Shown in pieces: positions 44,188 through 52,170 of a DNA stretch of 64,000 bases (positions are counted from its first letter, which is position 1; each line of letters opens with the position of its first letter). This DNA comes from Sphingomonas sp. G-3-2-10. GTDB lineage: Bacteria > Pseudomonadota > Alphaproteobacteria > Sphingomonadales > Sphingomonadaceae. The notes beneath the pieces were generated by a model. The model saw nothing but the letters and a program-made list of their open reading frames with translations, made no database searches and was not told the DNA's origin. Location: positions 2,852,001-2,916,000 of the forward strand of contig NZ_JABBFY010000001.1 in NCBI RefSeq assembly GCF_012927115.1. Reading direction: 5' to 3'. The translations under genes and the position numbers were made by a program.

Positions 44188-44540
44188 AATGCACTCCCGC
44201 AGGTCATGCAGCTTCTCTGCGGCAGAAAATACGGCCCTCCGCCATAATAACGGTCGGCTTCGCCAGCCTCGAAGACGGACCGGCCGCACTGCCCGCACTT
44301 CGTCCAGCCCATCTTGTGGAACAGCGTGTGGAGAAGCGTCTCGCGCGGGACATGCTCGAACGAACTTCCGACAAGCGGATTGAAGACCGGGCTGACCAGC
44401 AGGAGCGCTGCCAGGATACTGAGCGTCCAGCTCGGAGAGACTATGCAGATGATGACCGGGACGATCGTCCCGATAATCTCAAGGCCGCGCAAAAGCAGCC
44501 CGGCGCGGAACGCCGATGCCGTTGCAACTGCACCGCTCAC
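44184..44540 (-). CDS. Membrane protein with C-terminal zinc ribbon, inserted between ruvA and ruvB
   Basis: A 118-residue protein: one or two hydrophobic segments (about 14-53), then a zinc-ribbon with KCGQC (Cys82, Cys85) and CMTC (Cys111, Cys114) around [21 protein letters not shown] recognise no family. It overlaps ruvA by ATGA (44537-44540) and ruvB by GTGA (44184-44187), so it is translated between two subunits of the same complex. Membrane location makes a direct role in branch migration surprising. It may be a passenger gene. Confidence 0.7.
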   Translation of the reverse strand: MSGAVATASAFRAGLLLRGLEIIGTIVPVIICIVSPSWTLSILAALLLVSPVFNPLVGSSFEHVPRETLLHTLFHKMGWTKCGQCGRSVFEAGEADRYYGGGPYFLPQRSCMTCGSAL

Positions 44541-45133
44541 TTCGCCGCCTTCCGCAGCGCCAGCCGCACCAGCGCGTCGAGCGTCGCGCCTGGCCCGAGT
44601 TCGTCGCTGGCCGCACTCACCGCGTTGCTCGCTTCGGCGGGCTTGAAGCCCAGATTGAGCATCGCCGACACCGCGTCCTTTGCTGCGCCGCCCGCCGGGG
44701 ACGACGCCGCGCCGACGCCGCCGGTCGCGATCCCGCCTGCCTTGTCCTTCAGTTCGTTGGCGATGCGCTGCGCCAGTTTCGGGCCGACGCCGTTGGCGCG
44801 TGCGATCATCGCCGAATCGCTGCGCGCGATCGCCGTCTGCAGCTCGGCGGGGGCAAAGATCGAGAGGATCGCCAGCGCCACCTTCGCGCCGACGCCCTGC
44901 ACGCTGGTCAGCAGCTTGAACCAGTCGCGCTCGTCGGCCGAAGCGAATCCCATCAGCCGGATCGAATCCTCGCTGACCAGCATTTCGGTGTGCACCGTGA
45001 CCGTGCCGCCCGCGGGGCCGAGCGCATCGAGCGTCTTCGCCGACGCGCCGACCAGATAGCCCACGCCGTTCACGTCGATCACCGCATAATCCATGCCGGT
45101 GGCGGCGAGCTGGCCGTGGAGATGCGCGATCAT
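44537..45133 (-). CDS. ruvA: Holliday junction DNA-binding protein RuvA
   Basis: RuvA tetramers hold the four-way junction so that RuvB can pump DNA. The 198-residue protein begins [20 protein letters not shown], with GVGYLVGAS in the OB fold, the helix-hairpin-helix [14 protein letters not shown] and [19 protein letters not shown], and a C-terminal domain ([17 protein letters not shown]) that binds RuvB. ATG 45133 is the usual start; ATG 45169, twelve residues earlier, has a better GAGGCGGGG site and cannot be excluded. It overlaps the next gene by ATGA. Confidence 0.95.
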   Translation of the reverse strand: MIAHLHGQLAATGMDYAVIDVNGVGYLVGASAKTLDALGPAGGTVTVHTEMLVSEDSIRLMGFASADERDWFKLLTSVQGVGAKVALAILSIFAPAELQTAIARSDSAMIARANGVGPKLAQRIANELKDKAGGIATGGVGAASSPAGGAAKDAVSAMLNLGFKPAEASNAVSAASDELGPGATLDALVRLALRKAAK

Positions 45134-45228
45134 GTCGACAGGCTTAGCCACCTTTTGTTCCGCCGTCATCCCCGCCTCTGGAAATCGCTGCCGCCCTTCC
45201 CATTTCGAGGGAAAGGGAAGGATTGCGC

Positions 45229-45675
45229 ATGACGCTGTTGATGGGGATGGTCGGGCTATGGGCGGCGCTGATCGCCGCGCGCGACACGCCGGTTGGCGAT
45301 ACGCTGAACCGCTGGCTGGTCGCGAAGCCCGCCGCCGCGCTTTCGCGCATCCACCGCCAGACGATGCTCGCGGCAGCGGTGCTGATCGTCACCGCGCTCG
45401 CGGCGTGGTGGGTGATCGGGCATGAAGGCATATTGATCTACAGCATGGCGCTGCCCGAGCTGACCGCCGCGCTGGCGATGATCGATCTGGGCGTGATGCT
45501 CGATATCGCGCTGGTGGTGGTCGCGGGCGCCGCGAGCAGCAGCTGGCGCGCGATCCGCGCGCTGTTGCCGCAACGCGCCGCTCCGCGCAGCCCCCGCGCA
45601 CGCCGCACCCGCACTCCGCGCAAGCCCGCCGCCAACGACGATGGCGAAGGACCGGCCTTTGCGCTGACGGCCTAG
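45229..45675 (+). CDS. Small membrane protein, unknown, Arg/Pro-rich tail
   Basis: A 148-residue protein with three hydrophobic segments (near residues 1-15, 45-62 and 70-102) and a basic, Pro/Arg-rich tail from about 115 ([14 protein letters not shown]). I recognise no family. ATG 45229 follows AAGGGAAGG. It lies on the plus strand between ruvA and ruvC and shares CTAG (45672-45675) with the ruvC stop. ruvC is therefore separated from ruvAB by this gene on the opposite strand. Confidence 0.65.
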   Translation: MTLLMGMVGLWAALIAARDTPVGDTLNRWLVAKPAAALSRIHRQTMLAAAVLIVTALAAWWVIGHEGILIYSMALPELTAALAMIDLGVMLDIALVVVAGAASSSWRAIRALLPQRAAPRSPRARRTRTPRKPAANDDGEGPAFALTA

Positions 45676-46166
45676 CCTTGGCGCCCCATCCGCCGCGCCG
45701 TCGCCAGGTGATGCGCGTGGCAGATCGCCACCGCCAGCGCGTCGGCGGCGTCGGCGCCGTCGATCTTCACACCGGGCAGCAGCCGCGCGACCATCGCATG
45801 GACCTGCGCCTTTTCGGCATTGCCCACGCCGACCACCGATTTCTTGACGACCGAAGGCGTATATTCGCCGACCTCGATCCCCGTCCGCGCCACCGCGCAG
45901 ATCACCACCCCGCGCGCCTGACCCAGCTTGAGCGTGGATTGCGCGTTGGAATTGACGAACACTTCCTCGACCGCCGCGCCATCGGGATTTCGGTCCGCAA
46001 TCAGCGCGGCAAGCTGCATGTCGAGATGCGCGAGCCGGCGCGGCAGCGATGCCGCGGTGTCGGTCTTCAGCCGGCCGTTGGCGATATGGCTCAGGCGATT
46101 CCCCTCGGCCCGGATCAACCCCCAGCCGGTGGTGCCAAGCCCGGGGTCGAGGCCGAGAAGGATCAG
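45672..46166 (-). CDS. ruvC: Holliday junction resolvase RuvC, probable CTG start
   Basis: RuvC cuts Holliday junctions symmetrically. The 164-residue protein starts (M)[17 protein letters not shown] with the first catalytic Asp (Asp7); [20 protein letters not shown] carries the Glu, and [18 protein letters not shown] the final acidic residues. RuvC usually starts only a few residues before that first Asp. The codon there is CTG 46166, overlapping the yebC stop as CTGA, with GGAG eight bases upstream. The only other in-frame start, GTG 46211, would add 15 residues encoded by yebC sequence. Confidence 0.9.
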   Translation of the reverse strand: MILLGLDPGLGTTGWGLIRAEGNRLSHIANGRLKTDTAASLPRRLAHLDMQLAALIADRNPDGAAVEEVFVNSNAQSTLKLGQARGVVICAVARTGIEVGEYTPSVVKKSVVGVGNAEKAQVHAMVARLLPGVKIDGADAADALAVAICHAHHLATARRMGRQG

Positions 46167-46906
46167 CCCAGCTTCTCCATCACTTCGTCGGAGACTTCGT
46201 AATTGCCCCACACGGTCTGCACGTCGTCATCGTCGTCGAGCAGGTCGATCAGCTTGAGCAGGGTCGCGGCGTCGCCTTCGTCGACCGACACCATCGTCTG
46301 CGGACGCCAGGCGAGCTTCGCGCCTTCGGCTTCGCCCAGCACCGGTTCGAGCGCCTTGGCGACTTCGTGCAGATCGCCCTGCCCGGTCCAGATCTCGTGG
46401 CCGTCTTCGGACGACGACACGTCCTCCGCGCCCGCTTCCAGCGCCGCTTCGAACACCTTGTCGCCGTCACCCGCCTTGGCCGGATAGTTGATCAGGCCCA
46501 TCCGGTCGAACGCATGGCTCACCGAACCCGGTGCGCCCAGATTACCGCCATTCTTGGCGATGATCGTGCGCACATTGGTGACGGTGCGGTTGCGGTTGTC
46601 GGTCAGCGTTTCGATGATCAGCGAGACGCCGCCCGGGCCGAACGCCTCGTAACGGATTTCCTCGTAATTCTCCGCGTCGCCCTTGCTCGCCTTGTCGATC
46701 GAGCGCTGGATATTGTCCTTGGGCATCGACTGCGCCTTGGCGGCGTTGACCGCCGCGCGCAGGCGCGGGTTCATGTCCGGATCGGGCAGGCCCATCTTGG
46801 CCGCGACGGTGATTTCGCGGCTGAGCTTGGAAAACATGCCCGAGCGCTTCTTATCCTGAGCGCCCTTGCGGTGCATGATGTTCTTGAATTTGGAATGGCC
46901 TGCCAT
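46163..46906 (-). CDS. yebC: YebC/TACO1-family protein
   Basis: A 247-residue cytoplasmic protein of the YebC/TACO1 family, implicated in translation of difficult peptide stretches and in regulation. The opening [20 protein letters not shown] and the blocks [37 protein letters not shown] and [19 protein letters not shown] are diagnostic. ATG 46906 starts the protein; yebC and ruvC are adjacent as in many bacteria, here overlapping. GapR is encoded 26 bases upstream on the same strand. Confidence 0.95.
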   Translation of the reverse strand: MAGHSKFKNIMHRKGAQDKKRSGMFSKLSREITVAAKMGLPDPDMNPRLRAAVNAAKAQSMPKDNIQRSIDKASKGDAENYEEIRYEAFGPGGVSLIIETLTDNRNRTVTNVRTIIAKNGGNLGAPGSVSHAFDRMGLINYPAKAGDGDKVFEAALEAGAEDVSSSEDGHEIWTGQGDLHEVAKALEPVLGEAEGAKLAWRPQTMVSVDEGDAATLLKLIDLLDDDDDVQTVWGNYEVSDEVMEKLG

Positions 46907-46932
46907 GAGCGGCTCCCTCTCCTTAGGTCGTC

Positions 46933-47172
46933 TCAGCTAAGGCCGAGCGCGTTCTTGTAGGTTTCGAGCAGCGCTTCGGCCTCGTCGCGGTGATGCTTTT
47001 CCATTTTCCGCAGGCGCACGATCGAACGCATCGTCTTCACGTCGAAACCGGTCGACTTGGCTTCGCCATAGACGTCCTTGATGTCGTCCGCGATGCCCTT
47101 CTTCTCTTCCTCCAGCCGCTCGATGCGCTCGATGAAAAGGCGCAGCTGTTCGGCCGAAATATTGTCGCTCAT
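46933..47172 (-). CDS. gapR: GapR-family nucleoid-associated protein (DUF2312)
   Basis: A 79-residue coiled-coil protein of the DUF2312/GapR family. It matches along its length: [39 protein letters not shown] and [20 protein letters not shown]. In Caulobacter GapR tetramers clamp overtwisted DNA ahead of replication and transcription and stimulate topoisomerases. Its location just before yebC-ruvC suits a DNA-dynamics cluster. The ATG 47172 begins a short leader after a GC-rich hairpin. Confidence 0.92.
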   Translation of the reverse strand: MSDNISAEQLRLFIERIERLEEEKKGIADDIKDVYGEAKSTGFDVKTMRSIVRLRKMEKHHRDEAEALLETYKNALGLS

Positions 47173-47254
47173 GGGAAGTCCGCTCTCGAATCTGGATAGA
47201 AAGGGGGCCGTCTAGGGCATCGGTTGCGGCGGCTCAAGCCGCCGTTGCAGTACC

Positions 47255-47322
47255 GGCCCGCTCCCCCACCCGGCCGCCCAACGGAAGTTTATTCTATGGG
47301 CGGCCGGGTGGGGGAGCGGGCT
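47255..47322. repeat. Near-perfect 26-bp inverted repeat between amidohydrolase and gapR
   Basis: Bases 47256-47280 pair perfectly with 47297-47321 (25 pairs, GC-rich, core CCCGGCCGCC), enclosing the AT-rich 16-base loop ACGGAAGTTTATTCTA. It starts 83 bases upstream of gapR and ends just past the amidohydrolase stop. A smaller hairpin (GGCGGCT facing AGCCGCC) is at 47228-47243. There is no T run, so it may be a repeat element or a factor-dependent stop. Confidence 0.75.
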
Positions 47323-47332
47323 GGCACCGCCA

Positions 47333-48667
47333 TCAATCAGCCGGAAACGCCTGCCGCTTGCCGCCAAGCTTGTGGACCACACCGCGACGCATGACGAAAT
47401 CGACGCGCTCCAGCCGTGTGACATCGGCCAGCGGATCGCCGGTGACCGCGATGATGTCGGCCCATTTGCCCGGCTCGATCGATCCGATCTGGTCCTTGCG
47501 GCCCAGCGCATCGGCGGCGTCGATCGTCGCGGCGCGGATCGCGCCCATCGGGGTCATACCCGCGCCGACCATCAGGCCGAATTCCTGCGCGTTGATGCCG
47601 TGGCGCGACACGCCGGTATCGGTGCCGAAGGCGATGCGCACCCCGGCGCGGATCGCGCGGCGGTGGCTGTCGATCGCAGCAGCGGCGGCTTGCTCGGCCT
47701 TGGGTACCGTCGCCGGGGGCAACAGGCCCGCGCGCGCCGCCTTCAGCGCAGTCTGCGGCGCGAGCATCGTCGGGACCAGCCAGGTGCCGCGCGACTTCAT
47801 CAGCGCGATGGTCGAATCGGTCAGGAAGGTGCCGTGATCGACGGTATCGACTCCGGCCTCTACCGCGGCGCGAATGCCTTCCTCGGCATGGGCATGGACG
47901 GCGACGCGGCGGCCGAAGCTGTGCGCAGTCTCGACGATCGCCTTCATCTCGTCCGGCGTCATCTGCCGGCCCAGCCCGCCAGCGACGTTGGACAGCACGC
48001 CGCCGGTGCCCGCGAACTTGATGACCAGCGCACCCATGCCGATCTGCGCGCGCACCGCGCGGCGGCAATCGTCGGCGCCGTCGCAGGTGTTGAGCTGGTG
48101 ATCGCGCACGGTGCTGGCCCAGGGTTCGGCCAGCCCGTTGCTGCCGTCGCCATGCCCGCCGGTGACCGAGATCATCAGCCCGGCATTGACCACGGTCGGC
48201 CCGGCGATCGCGCCGCGATCGATCCCGTCGCGCAGCGCGCGGATCAGCTCGGGCGTGCTGCCCAGATCGCGAACGGTGGTGAAGCCGGCTTCGAGATCGA
48301 GCCGGGCATTCTCCACCCCGATCACGAATTCGTCGCCATCGGTGCGCGTCATCGCCTCGAGCCGCGCCTTCATCGGGTCCCCTTCGAAGAAGAGATGGAC
48401 GTGCAGGTCGATCAGCCCGGGCAGGACGAACGCATTGCGCAGATCCACGACGGTCGCGCCCTCGGCCGGAGGCACGAAGCCGTCGCGCACTTCGACGACC
48501 TTGCCGTCGCGGACGATGATCGTGCTGTTGCCGCGCGGCTTCTCGCCCGGTTTGTCGAGCAACGTACCGGCATGGATATAGACCGTCTTGGGCGCTGGCG
48601 GTGCGCTCTGGGCCAGAACCGGTGCGGCGAACAGCAGCGCGAAGGCCGCGATCAGATTGCGGATCAT
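47333..48667 (-). CDS. Exported amidohydrolase (imidazolonepropionase/Xaa-Pro-dipeptidase-like)
   Basis: A 444-residue metallo-dependent amidohydrolase with a signal peptide (residues 1-19, ending VLA). The family metal site is visible in GLIDLHVHLFFEGDP, the carboxylated-Lys position near LVIKFAG, VAVHAHAEEG, and DHGTFL, and GTDTGVSRHG holds the late Asp. These secreted amidohydrolases often act on dipeptides with a C-terminal Arg/Lys/Pro or on related amides; the substrate cannot be read directly. ATG 48667 follows GGGGAAGAGG. It ends 11 bases from a large inverted repeat. Confidence 0.87.
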   Translation of the reverse strand: MIRNLIAAFALLFAAPVLAQSAPPAPKTVYIHAGTLLDKPGEKPRGNSTIIVRDGKVVEVRDGFVPPAEGATVVDLRNAFVLPGLIDLHVHLFFEGDPMKARLEAMTRTDGDEFVIGVENARLDLEAGFTTVRDLGSTPELIRALRDGIDRGAIAGPTVVNAGLMISVTGGHGDGSNGLAEPWASTVRDHQLNTCDGADDCRRAVRAQIGMGALVIKFAGTGGVLSNVAGGLGRQMTPDEMKAIVETAHSFGRRVAVHAHAEEGIRAAVEAGVDTVDHGTFLTDSTIALMKSRGTWLVPTMLAPQTALKAARAGLLPPATVPKAEQAAAAAIDSHRRAIRAGVRIAFGTDTGVSRHGINAQEFGLMVGAGMTPMGAIRAATIDAADALGRKDQIGSIEPGKWADIIAVTGDPLADVTRLERVDFVMRRGVVHKLGGKRQAFPAD

Positions 48668-48729
48668 CCTCTTCCCCTTTGCGCGGAGCTTAGGGGCAGG
48701 CCTTCCCGCGAGCAACGGGTGCGGCGGGG

Positions 48730-49104
48730 TCAGCCGTTCGGCGCGGTCATCGAGGGCGGGTCGCTCGCCGGGAAGCTGTCGTCGAGCGCATCGTCGAGCA
48801 TCTCCTCGCGATGATTGCGCGTCAGGCTTTCGGCCATCCGCTCGAGCTGCTCGGGCGTCGCCTCGATCTGGTAGCGTGCCTTCCACGCCTCATGCGGCAT
48901 GCCATAAACGATCTCGCGCGCCGCCGCCTTGTCGTACGCGCCCTTGCTCGCTTCATGCACCCAATCGCCCAGACAGTTCCGGCAGAAGCCCGCCAGCCCC
49001 ATCAGATCGACATTCTGAGCATCCGTGCGATGCCGCAAATGGCGCACGAGTCGCCGAAACGCCTGAGCCGCAATCGCATCGTCCAGCGTTTCGAGCGTCG
49101 CCAT
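48730..49104 (-). CDS. DUF1244 protein with C-terminal SFPASDPPS motif
   Basis: A 124-residue protein. Residues about 10-80 match DUF1244: AFRRLVRHLRHRTDAQNVDL, then MGLAGFCRNCLGDWVHEAS, with the Cys pair of the family. After about 85 comes an extra helix and the motif EEMLDDALDDSFPASDPPSM, which occurs at the C-terminus of several small alphaproteobacterial proteins. Function is unknown. ATG 49104 follows GGAGACGAAG. It diverges from pyk across 78 bases, and any promoter for both must lie there. Confidence 0.82.
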   Translation of the reverse strand: MATLETLDDAIAAQAFRRLVRHLRHRTDAQNVDLMGLAGFCRNCLGDWVHEASKGAYDKAAAREIVYGMPHEAWKARYQIEATPEQLERMAESLTRNHREEMLDDALDDSFPASDPPSMTAPNG

Positions 49105-49182
49105 CTTCGTCTCCACGGTTGATCCATTTTCATATGAGGGTAGAGGCGGGACCGTACAAGTTTGCGCCAGATTTTTGGGGAC

Positions 49183-50664
49183 ATGACACCGATGACAAAG
49201 GCGATCAGCCCGCGCTCGCGAAAGGTTCGCGTCCTCGCGACTCTCGGCCCCGCCAGTTCGACACCCGAAATGATCGAACGGCTGTTCGATGCCGGCGCCG
49301 ACGCGTTCCGCATCAACATGAGTCACGGCGATCAGGAATCGAAGATTCCGGTGATCGAAGCGATCCGCAGCCTCGAGAAGAAGCTGGGCCGCCCGACCAC
49401 GATCCTCGCCGATCTTCAGGGCCCCAAGCTGCGCGTCGGCAAGTTCGCTCAAGGGAAGGTGACATTGGTCACCGGCCATGAATTCATCCTCGACCGCGAT
49501 CCCGCGCCCGGCGACGCCACGCGCGTCCAGCTGCCGCACCGCGAGATTTTCGAAGCTGCCGAGGACGGCGCGCGCCTGCTGCTCGACGACGGCAAGCTGG
49601 TGCTGCGCGTGATCAGCCATACGCCCGACCGGATGACGACGATCGTCGAAGTCGGCGGCGTGCTGTCGAACTCGAAGGGCCTCAACGTGCCCGACATGGT
49701 GCTGCCGCTGGCCGCGCTGACCGAGAAGGACCGCAGCGATCTCGATTTCGCGGTCGAACAGGGCGTCGACTGGATCGCATTGAGCTTCGTCCAGCGGCCC
49801 GAGGATTTGATGGAAGCCCGCCGGCTGATCGGCGGCAAGGCGGCTTTGCTCGCCAAGATCGAGAAGCCGAGCGCCATTGCCCGGCTGGACGAACTGCTGG
49901 AGCAATGCGACGGCGTGATGGTCGCGCGCGGCGATCTGGGCGTCGAATTGCCGCCGCAGAGCGTGCCGCCGCTGCAGAAGCGGATCGTCGAGAGCGCCCG
50001 CCGCCTCGGTCGCCCGGTGATCGTCGCGACGCAGATGCTCGAATCGATGATCACTTCGCCCTCGCCGACCCGCGCCGAAGTCTCCGACGTGGCGACCGCG
50101 GTCTATGACGGCGCCGATGCGATCATGCTCTCGGCCGAAAGCGCCGCGGGCGACTGGCCGGTCGAATCGGTGGCGATGATGAATTCGATCGCCGACGCGG
50201 TGGAGCGCGATCCGACGCATGGCGATCGCGTCCACTTCACCGTCACTCGCCCCGATCCCACCACCGCCGACGCGCTGGCCGAAGCCGCCAAGGGCATCGC
50301 CCACACCGTCAGCGCCGCGGCGATCCTGTGCTTCACCACTTCGGGTTCGACCGCGCGGCGCATCGCGCGCGAGCGGCCCAACGTGCCGATCATGGTGCTG
50401 ACCCCGAAGATCGAAACCGCGCGGCGGCTCGGCCTGTTGTGGGGCGTCCATGCGGTCCACACCCGCGACGTCGCATCGTTCGAGGAAATGGTCGCCAAGG
50501 CCAAGCGCATGGCGCTGCGCCATCACATCGCCGCCGCGGGCGACCGCGTGATCGTGTGCGCCGGCGTGCCGTTCGGAACGCCGGGATCCACCAACGTGCT
50601 GCACGTGGTCCGCCTGCTGGGCGACGAGCTGAAGACCTATAAGGGCAGCGATCCGACGGGCTGA
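49183..50664 (+). CDS. pyk: Pyruvate kinase
   Basis: Pyruvate kinase makes ATP and pyruvate from phosphoenolpyruvate in the last step of glycolysis. The 493-residue protein has the TIM barrel with VRVLATLGPASSTPEMIERL, FRINMSHGDQ, ILADLQGPKLRVG, LLAKIEKPSAI and VMVARGDLGVE (catalytic and cation ligands), and a C-terminal domain with TTSGSTARRIARERP and FGTPGSTNVL. ATG 49183 is close behind GGGGA; ATG 49192 has looser spacing. It ends nine bases from the convergent HAD gene. Confidence 0.96.
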   Translation: MTPMTKAISPRSRKVRVLATLGPASSTPEMIERLFDAGADAFRINMSHGDQESKIPVIEAIRSLEKKLGRPTTILADLQGPKLRVGKFAQGKVTLVTGHEFILDRDPAPGDATRVQLPHREIFEAAEDGARLLLDDGKLVLRVISHTPDRMTTIVEVGGVLSNSKGLNVPDMVLPLAALTEKDRSDLDFAVEQGVDWIALSFVQRPEDLMEARRLIGGKAALLAKIEKPSAIARLDELLEQCDGVMVARGDLGVELPPQSVPPLQKRIVESARRLGRPVIVATQMLESMITSPSPTRAEVSDVATAVYDGADAIMLSAESAAGDWPVESVAMMNSIADAVERDPTHGDRVHFTVTRPDPTTADALAEAAKGIAHTVSAAAILCFTTSGSTARRIARERPNVPIMVLTPKIETARRLGLLWGVHAVHTRDVASFEEMVAKAKRMALRHHIAAAGDRVIVCAGVPFGTPGSTNVLHVVRLLGDELKTYKGSDPTG

Positions 50665-50673
50665 GCGCCGGCG

Positions 50674-51282
50674 TCAGAGCAGCTCGAGCCGCTCCAGCTC
50701 CGCGCGGAAGGCCGCCGCGTCGGTGAAATGCACCGTGTGGATGCCCGCCGCGCGCGACGATTCGACGTTGGCGAGGTTGTCGTCGACGAACACCGCCTGC
50801 GACGCGTCCAGCCCGAAGCGCTTCAGCGCCAGCGCGTAGATTGCGGGATCGGGCTTCACGAGTTTCTCGTCGCCCGAGACGACCACATCGCGGAACGGCG
50901 CGAACACCGCTTCCTGCGACGCGCGGAAGGGCGGCCAGAACTCGCCCGAGAAATTGGTGATGGCGAACAAAGGCACATCGCGCGCGGCCAGTTCCGCGAC
51001 GATCTCGAGCATCCCCGGAATCGGCCCGCCGACCGATTCGTTGAAGCGCGGCCCCCAGGCGGCGATCAGATCGGCATGCTGCGGGTATAGCGCGCTCAGC
51101 TCCGCCGAAGTCTCGGCGAAGGGACGGCCTTCATCGTGCTGGAAGTGCCATTGTTTCGTGACGACATCCGCCAGAAACGCATCGAGCGCCCGATCGTCCT
51201 CGATCAGGCGCTCGTAGAGGAATCGCGGATCCCAATCGAACAGCACATTGCCGACATCGAAGATGACGGCGTGTGGCTGCAC
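50674..51282 (-). CDS. HAD-IA family hydrolase (YihX-like)
   Basis: A 202-residue HAD phosphatase-superfamily protein. The opening PHAVIFDVGNVLFDWDPRFL has the nucleophile Asp but Gly in place of the usual second Asp, as in the YihX/dehalogenase-like subgroup; ITNFSGEFW is motif II, KLVKPDPAIY motif III, and FVDDNLANVESSRAAGI motif IV. YihX acts on glucose-1-phosphate in E. coli, but substrate here is uncertain. It follows rpmJ by five bases on the same strand, so both may be transcribed together. Confidence 0.88.
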   Translation of the reverse strand: MQPHAVIFDVGNVLFDWDPRFLYERLIEDDRALDAFLADVVTKQWHFQHDEGRPFAETSAELSALYPQHADLIAAWGPRFNESVGGPIPGMLEIVAELAARDVPLFAITNFSGEFWPPFRASQEAVFAPFRDVVVSGDEKLVKPDPAIYALALKRFGLDASQAVFVDDNLANVESSRAAGIHTVHFTDAAAFRAELERLELL

Positions 51283-51287
51283 GGGAA

Positions 51288-51413
51288 TCAGCCCTGGCGG
51301 GCTTTGAACCGGCGATTCGTCTTGTTGATGACGTAGGTGCGCCCGCGACGACGGATCACGCGGTTCTCCCGGTGACGGTCCTTGAGCGACTTCAATGAAT
51401 TCACGATCTTCAT
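51288..51413 (-). CDS. rpmJ: 50S ribosomal protein L36, zinc-free type
   Basis: A 41-residue ribosomal protein L36: [20 protein letters not shown] then [20 protein letters not shown]. It contains no cysteine, so it is the zinc-independent form usual in alphaproteobacteria. ATG 51413 is the family start. It is a separate single gene here, not within a ribosomal operon, and is followed by the HAD gene. It diverges from the DUF4136 lipoprotein gene over 148 bases. Confidence 0.96.
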   Translation of the reverse strand: MKIVNSLKSLKDRHRENRVIRRRGRTYVINKTNRRFKARQG

Positions 51414-51510
51414 GACCGATTCGCTTCTCGAATTGGAATGCTGGAAAAGAGGCGCCCGCCTAGTGGCCTCTCCCTTCCAAGTCAACCTGAGAAACCGGTA
51501 AAGCCGTTAC

Positions 51511-51536
51511 GGAACCGATTCGGCCTGACTCGTGTT
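51511..51536 (+). promoter_or_regulatory. Possible EcfG-type general-stress promoter for the DUF4136 lipoprotein
   Basis: GGAAC at 51511-51515, 17 bases of spacing, then TGTT at 51533-51536; the alphaproteobacterial EcfG/SigT consensus is GGAAC-N16/17-CGTT, so one base differs. It lies 26 bases before the ATG at 51562. Short motifs can occur by chance. Confidence 0.3.
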
Positions 51537-51561
51537 GAAGCCGAAAACAGGAGGCTGGGAT

Positions 51562-52170
51562 ATGGGACGGATCAAGGCACTGGCAACGATCGGAGCTGCT
51601 GTGGCGCTGTCCGGCTGCATGGCCGGGCCGCGCACCGGGCCGATCGACGTCACCCGCTACCATCTCGGCAATCCGGTCGCCGCCGATACGATCGCGGTCG
51701 AGCCGCTGACCGGCTTTGCCGGGGTCAGCCCCGAGGATCAGGTCTATGCCGCGGCGATCCGCGCCGAACTCTCGCGGATCGGCTTCGCGGCTTCGCCCGG
51801 CGGCCCCTCCGCCTATGTCGCGGCCTTTTCCTATACGCGCACCTCGCGCGGCTTCGTCCGCCGCCAGTCGCCGGTCTCGATCGGAATCGGCGGCGGCGGC
51901 TTCAGCGGCGGACGGCGCGGCGGCGTGGGGATCGGCGGCGGCGTGAGCGTGCCGGTGGGCAGCGGCCGCAGCGACGAAGTGATCGCCACCGAACTGCGCG
52001 TCCAGCTCAAGCGCCGCAGCGACAACAGCATCGTGTGGGAAGGCCGCGCGGTCACCGAGACCGTCGGCAACGGCCCGACGACTCAGCCCGCCGCGACCGC
52101 CGACCGGCTCGCAAAGGCGCTCTTCAAGGGGTTCCCCGGCGAAAGCGGGATCACTATCACGGTCAAATGA
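51562..52170 (+). CDS. DUF4136 lipoprotein
   Basis: A 202-residue lipoprotein with lipobox LSGC (Cys19). The mature part matches DUF4136, which is found in many proteobacterial lipoproteins: GPIDVTRYHLGNPVAADTI, AIRAELSRIGFAAS, FSYTRTSRGFV, then a Gly-rich stretch (about 105-135) and LRVQLKRRSDNSIVWEGRAV. Function is unknown; it is expected on the outer or inner membrane facing the periplasm. ATG 51562 follows GGAGG. It overlaps the carboxypeptidase gene by ATGA (52167-52170). Confidence 0.85.
   Translation: MGRIKALATIGAAVALSGCMAGPRTGPIDVTRYHLGNPVAADTIAVEPLTGFAGVSPEDQVYAAAIRAELSRIGFAASPGGPSAYVAAFSYTRTSRGFVRRQSPVSIGIGGGGFSGGRRGGVGIGGGVSVPVGSGRSDEVIATELRVQLKRRSDNSIVWEGRAVTETVGNGPTTQPAATADRLAKALFKGFPGESGITITVK

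Noticed and set aside
45672..46211. ruvC start at GTG 46211
   Set aside because: Adds 15 residues from yebC coding sequence before the conserved N-terminus; CTG 46166 has a ribosome site and a CTGA overlap.
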